Source: Stentor coeruleus
Lineage: Eukaryota > Ciliophora > Heterotrichea > Heterotrichida > Stentoridae
Length of the DNA: 64,000 nt
Assembly: GCA_001970955.1 (NCBI GenBank)
Contig: MPUH01000132.1
Span: 34,084 to 98,083 of the forward strand
Direction of reading: 5' to 3'
In this document: positions 28,744-38,796 of the stretch, one piece after another
Position numbering within the stretch: position 1 is the stretch's first letter
How the letters are laid out: the number at the start of each line of letters is the position of its first letter
Notes under the pieces: model-generated
Seen by the model: only the letters and a program-made list of their open reading frames with translations
Told to the model about the DNA's origin: nothing
Databases searched by the model: none
Position numbers and translations under genes: made by a program

Positions 28744-31008
28744 CTACTTATAAAATTCATTAAAATTCAATCTTAACAAAAGCTGGCCAAGTGCCGGATG
28801 TTGATTTTTCTGCGAACTGAGTATTTCAAACACTTCCCTACTATGCCTTCCAAACTTCCTTTCAAGTTCTAACAAATCCCCTCCTCCATCAATATTATCT
28901 GACAATTGATGACAGCAACTAGCAATTTCTTGTACCTCCCTAACAACTTTTGGTGCTTGTAAAAAGCATTGATTAGCAATCCCAGCCACATACTGTTCAT
29001 GATATTTCCTAACTTCTTCAAAATCTTCACTTTTAGTAAGAAGTTTTTTAAATATAGAAAAATGTGCCTCAATAACATCAACTTGTAAATACGAAATGAA
29101 ATTTTCTAAGAAAAAATTCATCTGGGCCAATAAATGTAAACTTTTCCTAATAAAATTCCCTTCAGGCCTAGTTCTGTCTATATTTGATTTTGTCTGTTTA
29201 AGCCAGCTGCGATTTAACCTAAATTGAGCTCTTCTAAGAGTGAAAAGAAAAGTAAATAATGTCATATATTTGTCTAGTATTTGTGTTGATAACATTAAAT
29301 CTATAGGTGGTTCTGGAGTATAGATTAAAGTTAATCCACTCCAGCTATCGAAAACTCCAGTATTTACTCCAACACCTATATGAGTAAAACCCCATTTACA
29401 TATTTCAACAGCACTTGAACTACTAAGGCCTATATATGTTGATCCACCAACATCAAGTTTTATGTTATTTACAGGGATAGTCCTTTCAAGCCAGGTCTGA
29501 TCATCTAAAGTTATTTTGAGTTTTTCTAATTCTAAAGAAATTTTGATGCTGAATTGGTTTTTATCGACTTTTCTTTCGATCTCGCCACAGAGAGCTTTGT
29601 TTACAAGGATGGAGATTTTTAATATTCCTGCATTTAAGGAAAAGTTCACAACAAGACCATTTTCTATGTTTTCGGATGTGAGTGGGGCATTTATGGTTTG
29701 TCCTGTGATTTCTTTTTCGCTTTGGACCATAAGGGTTAGGTTTAGAGGAGGGTTACCTTTTAGGAGGATATGAGAAGAAAAACCAGGGAGGATTGGGTGC
29801 TTGCGGGTATGCCAGACTGCACCTGCTTTTCTTACAGTCCCTAAACGCAAAGAGTTTTTTATTTTTCGGGAGTTGCCAAGAAGACAGAGGTCGCTTGAGT
29901 ACTTAAAATCTTCAAAGTTAAACCCCGATTGTTTTATTGTAAACCTAAACTTACCCAAATACGGATCTTCCTCTAAAGCACTCTGTGCCTGTATAAAAGG
30001 TCCCTGATTAATATCCGTTTCTGCAGTATCAGGCCGAGGGGGTAAAGCCATCATCTCAGCAGACTCTTGTAAAAAAGTTAAAATAAATTCCCCTCTCGCA
30101 AGTAAAAAGTAATTCTTCAATGCAAAAATATGCTGTAAAAGGTTTGACTTTATAACAACCAAATTCCAAAGTTTATTACCAATACTTTTCCTGATCCTCT
30201 CAAGCACTTGAGCCAACAAAAGCTTAGAAAAGTTATTCTGAACCTCCCTCAACGCATTAGCAAATTCCAATATTTCTTCATTTGTTATAGATTTCCCTAA
30301 CACCCTAACAGCTTTTCCTATAAAAAGTACCTTCTCAGCTTGTGAAGCTCCAATACAAGTTTCTGGAACCATGTCTAAATCCAAAATAAACTTACTCGTC
30401 CATTCATTTCCTTCTTTTTCCATAATAAAAAACTCTCTAAATGTATCAAGAAGGTCTCCATGAACACTCCAAGCAATAAGTTGATGAAAAAACACTTGCA
30501 AAACTTTATAATGTATACGACTCATTATATCTTTCATTGATGGGCAACGTTCTTCTGTAGCTAAAAGGTTAAGAAGTTGACCACCACGGTATTTTTGATT
30601 TTCAATTTGAATAAGAAGTTTGACTACACCGTTTAGTTCTTCTGAACGAACTTTTTCTAGTAATGATGGAATTGTAATAGTTTTTTCTTGAAGGTATTCT
30701 TGTTCTATTGAAGCTATATTATAACGATATTCTTCAAGAAGGTCTTTGATTCCACGGCATAAAGCTTTGAGGTATAGTCCGCTTAGTTCTTCTTCATCTT
30801 GTTTAAGTCCAAGATTAAGCGCGCCGTACTTTTCAGTGAATTTGAGTAAGTATTTGTAGTAACCAGCTGCTTTAAGGACTCTGTTTATTAACTCTTTTTC
30901 TGATTTGGTTAAAAGGGTACAGTCTTCGCGTACTAAGAAGACCCCATTTATTTCTTCGATTATTCCACCTACTTCACCTAAGAGCGCAATTAGGATTTCA
31001 TGAAGCAT
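28744..31008 (-). CDS. TUBGCP4: Gamma-tubulin complex component 4 (GCP4)
   Basis: 754 residues, ATG to TAG. The N-terminus MLHEILIALLGEVGGI matches the characteristic start of GCP4 (short protein, MIHELLLAL-like), followed by the N-terminal GCP domain (TKSEKELINRVLKAAGYYK). A C-terminal GCP domain includes ILDKYMTLFTFLFTLRRAQF and LLAQMNFFLENFISYLQVDV, the gamma-tubulin-contacting bundle. Known: GCP4 sits in the gamma-tubulin ring complex that nucleates microtubules at basal bodies and centrosomes. The length slightly exceeds the usual 650-700, with a Pro/Ser-containing insert near the middle. GCP5 and GCP6 are much longer and GCP2/3 have longer N-termini, so GCP4 is preferred. Confidence 0.85.
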   Translation of the reverse strand: MLHEILIALLGEVGGIIEEINGVFLVREDCTLLTKSEKELINRVLKAAGYYKYLLKFTEKYGALNLGLKQDEEELSGLYLKALCRGIKDLLEEYRYNIASIEQEYLQEKTITIPSLLEKVRSEELNGVVKLLIQIENQKYRGGQLLNLLATEERCPSMKDIMSRIHYKVLQVFFHQLIAWSVHGDLLDTFREFFIMEKEGNEWTSKFILDLDMVPETCIGASQAEKVLFIGKAVRVLGKSITNEEILEFANALREVQNNFSKLLLAQVLERIRKSIGNKLWNLVVIKSNLLQHIFALKNYFLLARGEFILTFLQESAEMMALPPRPDTAETDINQGPFIQAQSALEEDPYLGKFRFTIKQSGFNFEDFKYSSDLCLLGNSRKIKNSLRLGTVRKAGAVWHTRKHPILPGFSSHILLKGNPPLNLTLMVQSEKEITGQTINAPLTSENIENGLVVNFSLNAGILKISILVNKALCGEIERKVDKNQFSIKISLELEKLKITLDDQTWLERTIPVNNIKLDVGGSTYIGLSSSSAVEICKWGFTHIGVGVNTGVFDSWSGLTLIYTPEPPIDLMLSTQILDKYMTLFTFLFTLRRAQFRLNRSWLKQTKSNIDRTRPEGNFIRKSLHLLAQMNFFLENFISYLQVDVIEAHFSIFKKLLTKSEDFEEVRKYHEQYVAGIANQCFLQAPKVVREVQEIASCCHQLSDNIDGGGDLLELERKFGRHSREVFEILSSQKNQHPALGQLLLRLNFNEFYK

Positions 31009-31506
31009 TTTTATTTGTGTAAGATTCTATGACCTAATGGGAGGATTTGACATAAAGATTAGCTTTTTAGATAAAATTTGAAGAATTAAGGTTTTGAATG
31101 AAGTTTTTTATACTATAAAGATTGTGAGGATAAGGTTTTTGATTGATTTTTGTGTTAAAATTGGTCATATGGGTTTTCATTTTTTAAGTTAAAGTATTTT
31201 ATAGGTAGTTTTATATTTTTGAAGATTTTTTCATGAAGATAAGCTTTTTTCATATTAAAACTTATTATAGATATCTTGAGCTGGGGCGTTTTGGAGTAAT
31301 TTTTGGAAATCGCTAATTTTGTATGTTTATTAGTATTTAAACTTAAAAAGATATATGTGATTATCTTGATAGAAATATGAGAAGCTTACCTAGGAAATAA
31401 AATGAGACAAATGCCATAATTTAATGAATTCTTTACATGGGTGCAAAAAATCATTGTATTCNAGAAGCTTACCTAGGAAATAAAATGAGACAAATGCCAT
31501 AATTTA
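31009..31506. other. Intergenic region between divergent genes, with assembly junction
   Basis: AT-rich; contains the N at 31462. The first overlap copy repeats the start of the next gene (an ATG copy at about 31424), which is not a second gene. Confidence 0.55.
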
Positions 31507-31544
31507 ATGAATTCTTTACATGGGTGCAAAAAATCATTGTATTC
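31380..31544. repeat. Unmerged contig overlap around N at 31462
   Basis: Bases 31380-31461 recur exactly as 31463-31544 across one N. The overlap includes the first codons of the gene at 31507. Confidence 0.9.
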
Positions 31545-31887
31545 ATATAAAACACAAAACGCCAAAAGAAGAACTACTTCTACTATTATAGATGATCATT
31601 CAATGCTTTCACTACATAAAACTTCAAATTCTATAGGTACACCTTATTCATATTACAATGCTCAAATCGAACAAATCAAATTAGAAATCCAAGAAAGACT
31701 TAAAGAACAAAAAGACCGAGAAAAAACATTACAAAACATGATGAATGCTGATAATGAGCCAGTGATTACAGAAATATACTCTGAGACAGCGAGGAAAAAC
31801 ACTATTAAAAATTCGGAAAGTAATTTAAATGAATCCGAATCTTACTTTTTCTGCATAAAAAAAATATTTTCTAGGTGCTTTTCTTGA
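31507..31887 (+). CDS. Hypothetical small protein with coiled coil and Cys-rich end
   Basis: 126 residues from ATG. The first stop is TGA, directly followed by TAA (31888-31890), so the end is fixed to within one codon whatever the code. A Ser/Thr/Tyr-rich N-terminus is followed by a charged helix (about residues 57-85, QIKLEIQERLKEQKDREKTL), an acidic linker and a hydrophobic Cys-containing end (FFCIKKIFSRCFS). That end could be a tail anchor or acylation site. No family is recognised. Confidence 0.62.
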   Translation: MNSLHGCKKSLYSYKTQNAKRRTTSTIIDDHSMLSLHKTSNSIGTPYSYYNAQIEQIKLEIQERLKEQKDREKTLQNMMNADNEPVITEIYSETARKNTIKNSESNLNESESYFFCIKKIFSRCFS

Positions 31888-32324
31888 TAAGCCAATATAT
31901 AAAGTTATATTAAAAAATTATAATTTCTTAAAGTTTAATTTTAAAAGTTCATTCCCTGACTTGATTATGAAAAAAGATTTCAGAATACTTTCTCTAAGTT
32001 TTTAAAAGGAACTATATTAGTTTAGAATATAAGAAACAGGATAAGTTTTTTATATTAAATAGGTAATAAAATGAATATGAGGTTATGAAATTTGAATATA
32101 TTTTTATTATCTATGAAAGATATGATTTATTAAGAAAAACTTGGATTTCTATAGCTTTAAATATGGTAATTCGTATATTTTTTCATAAAAGTTATAAGTA
32201 AATCTATTATAGTATTTCTCAATAATCAATCTGCACATTTATTATGCAAAAAACTTCCTGAAACTATTTCCCACATCATCATCTTAACGTAATCAAAACT
32301 AATTTCTTAGCCTAACTATAAACC
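31888..32324. other. AT-rich intergenic region between convergent genes
   Basis: No gene, repeat or RNA recognised. Confidence 0.5.
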
Positions 32325-34520
32325 CTACTGCCAACTAACGAAATCTCTTTCCCAAAATCTGAGCATTTCCTCATCATAAACAGGGAAACGCTCTTGGAAT
32401 GATTTAATAATCCCATCAAAGTCTTCTGAATAAGCTTTAAACTCCGGTACTCCATTTTCAATAACAACATTTCCTTGAACATCCATTCTTCTTGGTTTTT
32501 GATTGGCTATAATAATATTTCTTAACTTTTTAGCTTCATCATCAAAAAGAGAATAATGGTTAAAGAGTTCTCGTGCTCTAACTACATCTCCAGTGCTTTT
32601 GAAACAGTGAAGCTTTTTAAGGAATTCAGATACAGCTGGGAAACCTACAGTTTCGATTTTAGAGAAGTCCATTTTTATTAGAAACTGCTCGTCTTCAGTG
32701 AATTCTATGTTTAAGAAATTATCACCAGCTTCTCTCATGACTCTGAAAATAACGTATCTTGCCCAACAGTGAGCTTGACCCCATTTGTTTTGGTCTGGAT
32801 TGTAGAGAATCAGACCTTTAATACCTGCATAGACCATATAGAGCCATACCATGTTTCTTGCTTTTACCCAGTCTTCGATTTCAAATACATCAAATGGTTC
32901 TTTAAAATAACTTAAATACACAGCAATAGTCTCAGCCCTACACTCTTCATAAGCCCCCGATAACTCAGCAAACTTCGAACTCCAAGTTTCCCCATGTTTA
33001 TACCAACTATCAATTTTTTCCCCAGTCGCAGGGTTAATCGCTTCCTTATCAAAATTGAAACTCCCATCTTCATTTTCTTGTAATAACCTTCCACTTCCAT
33101 GGCCTAAAAGTTCATGCAAAGCTACAGCAACTGTTTCACCAGTATCATACATATCCGATATAAGTTCAGAATCATCAGCACTTAAAAATTGCAATGTACT
33201 TTTCGTTACTTTTGGATACGCATTACCCAAATTGACATNTAAAGCTACAGCAACTGTTTCACCAGTATCATACATATCCGATATAAGTTCAGAATCCTCA
33301 GCACTTAAAAATTGCAATGTACTTTTCGTTACTTTTGGATACGCATTACCCAAATTGACATTTTTAAAGCCTTCTTTGTTTCTAATATCATCATAATTAG
33401 GGATATTTATGCCAATTGGCACACCTGAACTAGCAAAACTCACAATATCTAAACTTGTAAAATCAGGCGACTGGAATTTATTTTTTTCAAACTCTTGTCC
33501 CCAAGGAAGTTTTGGTAAGATTTCTTCAGCTCTTCTAACAAGTTCAGCAAACCTTGCACTAACTTTTTTGTCGACAACACTAACAAATCCTTCAAACTCA
33601 GCACGTATATTCAATGGATCAGCATATGTTTCGATAAACCCAATATTTGTTTCAACAACTGGTCCTTTATCTTTAATCCAATCTCTTTGTGAATTTTTAT
33701 GATGGTTTATATCTCCATTAAGAAAATGCTTTATATAGTTTATAACCATAGATTCTTGGGTTTGATTAGCACAATAAGGTAAAGCTCGGGTAAGGTTCTC
33801 AACAATTCTTCTCATAAAAACTGCATAGTCTCCATTGGTAATTTTAATAGTCCTACCTTTATATTCATATGTTCCAGCAAAGCTTAAATATTGATTTTCT
33901 TCACTAGCAACTTTGACTTCTAAAACATCTCCAACTTTCCATAAGCGACTATTAACATGAATATCTGTAAGATTTTTACTCATTAAGAATTCTTTTACTA
34001 GTTCTGCATCTTCTGAGACTATGTTTGATGAATAATAGCTACTTACTCCACCTTTATCAACGAAATTTAAAGAACATTTTGATGGGGAGTTGTCATAGAC
34101 TAAAGTGCCGATTTTTTCCCAGATTTTATCGATTCGGTCACTTTTGCATATGTTTAGAACAGTCTCAAACTTGTCCTTTGCCAATTCAGGAAAGATTTTA
34201 CTGTCACCAAAGCTCCTGTAATTGCCGGCGTTGTTATAAACTCCTGCTGCATAAGCTTTGAATTTGACCCATTCTTCATCTGTTAGTCCTGCTTCTTTAA
34301 CTTTACTTTCAAGGTTATCATTTAAGAAGATTTCTTGGAATAGAAGGAAGAGACCTGGAGATTCAACAGACCTTTGAAAAAAGCACACTTTGCTACCTTC
34401 GACGCTAGCTTTTGAAAAGAAATATGCGTAGAGCTTTTCTTCGAGGGTTAGAAGGTTCCATGCACGAGAACAGTCTAGTAGCTGGACAGGGGCATTTGTG
34501 TGGATGTAAGGACTTGCCAT
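32325..34520 (-). CDS. DPP3: Dipeptidyl peptidase III (M49 metallopeptidase)
   Basis: The frame is 731 codons long but contains an assembly duplicate of 41 codons around the N at 33239; the true protein is about 690 residues, near the usual 680-740. The M49 zinc site is explicit: HELLGHGSG (two His ligands and the catalytic Glu) and, about 50 residues on, EECRAE (third ligand). Flanking blocks match the family (FKNVNLGNAYPK before the zinc helix, WGQAHCWARYVI after). Known: cytosolic zinc exopeptidase releasing dipeptides from the N-terminus of short peptides. The two overlap copies differ at one codon (Glu/Asp), consistent with two alleles. Stop TAG. Confidence 0.96.
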   Translation of the reverse strand: MASPYIHTNAPVQLLDCSRAWNLLTLEEKLYAYFFSKASVEGSKVCFFQRSVESPGLFLLFQEIFLNDNLESKVKEAGLTDEEWVKFKAYAAGVYNNAGNYRSFGDSKIFPELAKDKFETVLNICKSDRIDKIWEKIGTLVYDNSPSKCSLNFVDKGGVSSYYSSNIVSEDAELVKEFLMSKNLTDIHVNSRLWKVGDVLEVKVASEENQYLSFAGTYEYKGRTIKITNGDYAVFMRRIVENLTRALPYCANQTQESMVINYIKHFLNGDINHHKNSQRDWIKDKGPVVETNIGFIETYADPLNIRAEFEGFVSVVDKKVSARFAELVRRAEEILPKLPWGQEFEKNKFQSPDFTSLDIVSFASSGVPIGINIPNYDDIRNKEGFKNVNLGNAYPKVTKSTLQFLSAEDSELISDMYDTGETVAVALXVNLGNAYPKVTKSTLQFLSADDSELISDMYDTGETVAVALHELLGHGSGRLLQENEDGSFNFDKEAINPATGEKIDSWYKHGETWSSKFAELSGAYEECRAETIAVYLSYFKEPFDVFEIEDWVKARNMVWLYMVYAGIKGLILYNPDQNKWGQAHCWARYVIFRVMREAGDNFLNIEFTEDEQFLIKMDFSKIETVGFPAVSEFLKKLHCFKSTGDVVRARELFNHYSLFDDEAKKLRNIIIANQKPRRMDVQGNVVIENGVPEFKAYSEDFDGIIKSFQERFPVYDEEMLRFWERDFVSWQ
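33118..33361. repeat. Unmerged contig overlap inside DPP3 (N at 33239)
   Basis: Bases 33118-33238 recur as 33241-33361 (spacing 123 bp) with one base different. The spacing is a multiple of three, so the artefact silently adds 41 residues to the DPP3 frame. Confidence 0.92.
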
Positions 34521-34777
34521 TTTATAAGATAAGATTAGATGATGTTCATGGAATAAAAGGAAAGGAGAGATTGGATGATAGTATTTTTTGTATAAGATTT
34601 TTGATTTAGTTGTCTATGGAATCTTAAGTATTATATGAGAGGATATTTATTGTATTAGTTGGATTTTTATTATAATATTGACTACCTAAATCTAATCTAA
34701 AATTCTTATAAGCAATATTACTACAGAATGATATTCAAAAAGTATAATTAGAATCATAATTTTAAGTTTCTTATAAA

Positions 34778-35812
34778 ATGGAACTAATAAATCCTTTGGC
34801 AAGTGGACAAAAAGTCTTTCATTCTAAAGTCCACTGGATAGACTTATATGCAGATGATAACAAAATAAGGGTAAAAGTTAAAGAAATGAACACAAACGCT
34901 TGCTTTATTGGAGAATTTACTATAGGATTTATTGAAAATTTGACACACAAAGCCGGCAGCTCAAAAAAGTTCAATGTTTTCCGAAATATGCTCGCTTCAG
35001 CTATTCAAGGGATTAGTAGCGCTGTGGTTTTAGGCTTAGAAAGCCATACAGATTTAGAAAAACTTAGAAGTAAACCACTCCAAGGTAATGCAAATACTAT
35101 TTACCTTATTTTGACTTACCTTTCAGAGTTTGATAAAGTTTTTTATCCACTCCCATTGAAGCAGCAAGCTCATAGTCAGGATTTTGACTCTCTTCTTTGC
35201 CTCTACAAAGACGAAATCTCACATCTAACGGGTTCCCTCAACAGCATCTCCACTGAAAAAATCCAGCTTCTTGAAGAATGCAAAAACCTTAAATCCAATA
35301 ACTCCCATCTAAAATCCTTATTAGAAAAAGAGAAACTTGATAAAGAAAAAATCTTTAACGAATTAGAATCCAATAAAAAATTATATGAATCAGAAGTCAG
35401 AACTTTACAATTAACAATCGAACAATTGAAACAAAAAACCAAAAACTATACAAGCAAAACTCCAAATGGGCATATAAACACAATAGAAAATCTAAAGCAA
35501 GAAAACATAAAATTGGACTTTGAAAAAAAGGTTTTGAATGCTGAGATAAAAACTTTGAAAATTATGAATAAGAAAAGAAAGCTTAAAATACAGGATTTGC
35601 AGAAGAGAATAGATGAAGGTGGAATGATTAAGGAAAGGTCGAAAAGCGTAATAAATAAAGAGAATGATGTTTGTATGAGGAAATCTGATATGACAAATAG
35701 GTGTAAGAGTAGTATTAGAGCAGGTTATGGGCCGAGTGATATTACGGAAAAGCTTGAAAAGATTGTTAATTTACTGGGGATTAATGAAAAGCATAATCTT
35801 TCGTTGTATTAA
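34778..35812 (+). CDS. CCDC61: CCDC61/VFL3 basal-body protein
   Basis: 344 residues, ATG to TAA. The N-terminal 130 residues match the CCDC61 head domain, a SAS-6/XRCC4-like fold. Key blocks are CFIGEFTIGFIENLTHKAGS, FNVFRNMLASAI, LESHTDLEKLRS and YLILTYLSEFDKVFYPLPL, closely paralleling the vertebrate sequence pattern (GEF..GFIE.LTHKTG..K.F..F..ML..A...LLTY.DLE.LR). A long coiled coil follows (about 145-285) and then a basic Ser-rich tail. Known: VFL3/CCDC61 positions basal bodies and links them to rootlets and microtubules in Chlamydomonas, Paramecium and planarians. It is shorter than the human protein, mainly in the tail. Confidence 0.93.
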   Translation: MELINPLASGQKVFHSKVHWIDLYADDNKIRVKVKEMNTNACFIGEFTIGFIENLTHKAGSSKKFNVFRNMLASAIQGISSAVVLGLESHTDLEKLRSKPLQGNANTIYLILTYLSEFDKVFYPLPLKQQAHSQDFDSLLCLYKDEISHLTGSLNSISTEKIQLLEECKNLKSNNSHLKSLLEKEKLDKEKIFNELESNKKLYESEVRTLQLTIEQLKQKTKNYTSKTPNGHINTIENLKQENIKLDFEKKVLNAEIKTLKIMNKKRKLKIQDLQKRIDEGGMIKERSKSVINKENDVCMRKSDMTNRCKSSIRAGYGPSDITEKLEKIVNLLGINEKHNLSLY

Positions 35813-36017
35813 TTAATGGTATATTGATATATGAAAGTGCTATTGGAAAGGAGGATTTGTAATGATATATAGAATAAGGTAAGTAGGATATTTTAGATAA
35901 TTTAATTTTTATAAAGCCTTAAAATAATTATAGGATGTGTTGCAGATATTTAAATTAGTATTTTGTTATCTAAGTATTTATTAGAATGATAATTATTTGA
36001 TCATTAAATTTACCAAC

Positions 36018-38183
36018 CTAATACCTGAGGACCTTTATAAAACTAAACCTCAAAGAAGCTATAATGATCATATTAACAGTTTTCAATAACATACTACAAG
36101 AGAATGCATGGCTCAGTTCTCTATCATATTTCATCTTTATTAATTGAACTCTTTTAACACTCGCACAAAACATCTTCCATTTAATCATAATATTTTTCTT
36201 CAAACACGTATGATGAAATCCTAAATTGTTAGTCAGCCTATAAATCGCATGACATAAAAATTTAAAACTAAAACGTTTAGGAATACTTTGCGAACAAAGT
36301 ATATTTTTTACTTGACTTTGTCCTATAGAAACCTGAAATGTTGTCTTAAGTTTCTTTTTATGAACTTTAGGTATACGTGATAAAAACTTAAAATCTTCAA
36401 AAAGTTTTTTAAAATTCCTAGAAAAATGTTTTGTGAAAATTCTAATTGCAAATTGTTTTTTCTTTATAAAAATTATTATTGATGTAAAATTTTCACGAAG
36501 TGATTCACGAATAAGACTATAAATATTCCTTTCTATACGAAATATGTATTTTTTTATAGATTCGATATATGATTTATAGTTGTGAGTATAGGATTTCCAT
36601 ATTAAGAAAGGTTTGATTTTATGTTCTCGCAAGCAAAGATTTAAGCGGTATAGTCCTTTGCTGATATTTTTAAAGCGATTTTGGTTTAATTGTAGGTATT
36701 TTATCATAGCAAGTTTATAAGTGCTGAAAAATGCTTTGGTTCGGCAGTTTATTATGTTTTGCAGGATGTTGTGGATTGAAACAGCGCTAAGAGAAAAAAG
36801 TTCTTGATTTTTTTGAGCTTTTATAATAGTAGTCCTCCAGTAACCAAAACTAGTCCTAAGTCGATATTTATAGTCTTTACTTAAGTTCTTCATCAAGATT
36901 TTCAATATTTTCTCATTAGTTTTCCTAATACTCGGGTACTCCAAAACTCTTTCAAACACTTCTTTCCACACCCTCCTAACACCAAAACCCATTTTCTCCA
37001 CAACAACCCTAGTAAATTTCCCAACCTCCTCACTTCCAACTTGTTTCAAAGCTTTAAAACTAAAACTTAAAATCCCTATCATAACACTTTTCACTAGCTT
37101 TTCAACACTGATTCTTAAAACCCCTGAGTTTTGTCTATAAATCAAATTCCTCGGTTTTTTATCTATTTTTTCACTAAGGAAATTCTTAATATTCTGCATT
37201 CTACCTTCTAAAGTTTCTCTATGACTAGATTTTTCTTGTGATGGATTTTCGCTTATTTTGCTATCATTATTACTAAAAGATTTTATACCTTCCATTCTTG
37301 ACATATTAGGTGAAGAATTATAAAATTGACTTTCAACTGGACTTTCTGAAGTTTTACTTATAGGTTGAGGGTTTATAATACTATCAGAAGTATCAGGTAA
37401 TTGATATATTGAAGGCGTTTCTGGAGATTTTCTTAGTGTGTTAAAGGTTAAAAGTTTATTAAAAGTATCTCGTAACTTTTGGTTTATTTTATACTTTATG
37501 AAATTCTTGATAGAAGTTGCTGCTTTGATTAAGTTTTTAATTGGAAGTGCTTGAGAAGGTGTTTGGGATTTATTAATTGATTTATCTTGAGATGAAAAAT
37601 TCATGTTTTCTAATGAACTTGTTTGAGACTTTTTTGTCTCTTGGATAACTTCGATTATTGGAGTTTCTTCATCTAAGGTGAGGTCTATTGGAGCTGTTAT
37701 TTTTGATATATATTTTGCGATGTTGTCTTGAGATTGTCTAAGGATTTTACCTGCGAAGTTTTGCGGCTTAGCCACTTCTCTTGGTTTTGATTCTTGTTTG
37801 CCTACACTTACTTTTAATCGCCAAGCCTTTTTGTGAAAAATGCTTTTTTCTTCGTGTCTTAAGAATTCAGTGTTTTTTTTCCATATCTGAAAGTGTTTGT
37901 TTAAAAAACGCATTACTCGACCTACTAATAATTTGACTGCATCAATTTTGTATGACCTGAATTGGGACTTTGAAAGATCTCTTGAAGGACTTGTAAGGGT
38001 GTCTATGAATTCAAACCTTTTAGGTTGTAAGGGGCAGAAATACAAGTTTTTTTCAGTTTTACTTCTATCATTATCAAGAATGCTTAAAGGAGTAAAGTTT
38101 AAACTTAGATCTTTATTTCGCTGTTGGCGCTTCTTTTGAAAGGATTTTCTTACTTGGGACACACTTTGCAAAAGGTCTGACAT
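36018..38183 (-). CDS. Highly basic protein with Trp-centred helices (Sfi1-like?)
   Basis: 721 residues, ATG to TAG, very rich in Lys, Arg, Phe and Ile. The N-terminal and C-terminal regions contain repeated helices of the form L/F..F..W+ (FLNKHFQIWKKN, TSFGYWRTTIIK, KIKPFLIWKSYTHN, KKNIMIKWKMFC), reminiscent of centrin-binding Sfi1 repeats but irregularly spaced. A Ser/Pro-rich, probably disordered region lies between (about 160-340). Known: Sfi1 repeats bind centrin along contractile or centrosomal fibres. The assignment is inference only. Its neighbours are CCDC61 on one side and the NACHT gene on the other. Confidence 0.7.
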   Translation of the reverse strand: MSDLLQSVSQVRKSFQKKRQQRNKDLSLNFTPLSILDNDRSKTEKNLYFCPLQPKRFEFIDTLTSPSRDLSKSQFRSYKIDAVKLLVGRVMRFLNKHFQIWKKNTEFLRHEEKSIFHKKAWRLKVSVGKQESKPREVAKPQNFAGKILRQSQDNIAKYISKITAPIDLTLDEETPIIEVIQETKKSQTSSLENMNFSSQDKSINKSQTPSQALPIKNLIKAATSIKNFIKYKINQKLRDTFNKLLTFNTLRKSPETPSIYQLPDTSDSIINPQPISKTSESPVESQFYNSSPNMSRMEGIKSFSNNDSKISENPSQEKSSHRETLEGRMQNIKNFLSEKIDKKPRNLIYRQNSGVLRISVEKLVKSVMIGILSFSFKALKQVGSEEVGKFTRVVVEKMGFGVRRVWKEVFERVLEYPSIRKTNEKILKILMKNLSKDYKYRLRTSFGYWRTTIIKAQKNQELFSLSAVSIHNILQNIINCRTKAFFSTYKLAMIKYLQLNQNRFKNISKGLYRLNLCLREHKIKPFLIWKSYTHNYKSYIESIKKYIFRIERNIYSLIRESLRENFTSIIIFIKKKQFAIRIFTKHFSRNFKKLFEDFKFLSRIPKVHKKKLKTTFQVSIGQSQVKNILCSQSIPKRFSFKFLCHAIYRLTNNLGFHHTCLKKNIMIKWKMFCASVKRVQLIKMKYDRELSHAFSCSMLLKTVNMIIIASLRFSFIKVLRY

Positions 38184-38796
38184 TTATATATGCTTAAGGT
38201 AAATCAAATTCTTATATAAGTTTACTTGAAAATCGAAACTTTAATCATAAGTCTTAAGTATTTTTCATATTGCAATTTATTTTGATATTAAAATCATATA
38301 GTATTATAGATTGGCACTATCGCTAGAATACATCTTATGCTTATTTTCCTATCCTCAAATGATGAAAATTAAAATTTTAATAACTAAAACTTACTAAACA
38401 TAATTATTTTAATAAACCTACACCTTTCAAAATTCCATCAACAACAATATCAAAACTTTATAATTCTAAAAAAAACATAAACATCCAAAAAAAATCTCAA
38501 TTCAATCCTTTATTTTTACATCATANGTATTATAGATTGGCACTATCGCTAGAATATATCTTAAGCTTATTTTCCTATCCTCAAATGATGAAAATTAAAA
38601 TTTAATAACTAAAACTTACTAAACATAATTTTTTTAATAAACCTACACCTTTCAAAATTCCATCAACAACAATATCAAAACTTTATAATTCAAAAAAAGC
38701 ATAAACATTCAAAAAAAATCTCAATTCAATCCTTTATTTTTGCATCACAGAAAATCTTCTAAATAAATTTTGTATATTTTATAATAAAAGGAAAAT
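38184..38796. other. Intergenic region between divergent genes, with assembly junction
   Basis: AT-rich and gene-free. About two thirds of it is the two copies of a contig overlap around the N at 38526, so the true spacing is about 390 bp. Confidence 0.6.
38301..38747. repeat. Unmerged contig overlap around N at 38526, copies diverged
   Basis: Bases 38301-38525 recur from 38527 with several single-base differences and small indels (for example AATACATCTTATG versus AATATATCTTAAG). This looks like two alleles placed in tandem. Confidence 0.88.

Noticed and set aside
28869-30007. Additional frames inside the GCP4 gene (both strands)
   Set aside because: Shadows of a well-supported conserved gene in other frames.
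33118-33361. Tandem 41-residue repeat inside DPP3
   Set aside because: It is centred on an N and matches the other contig-overlap artefacts; M49 peptidases have no such repeat.
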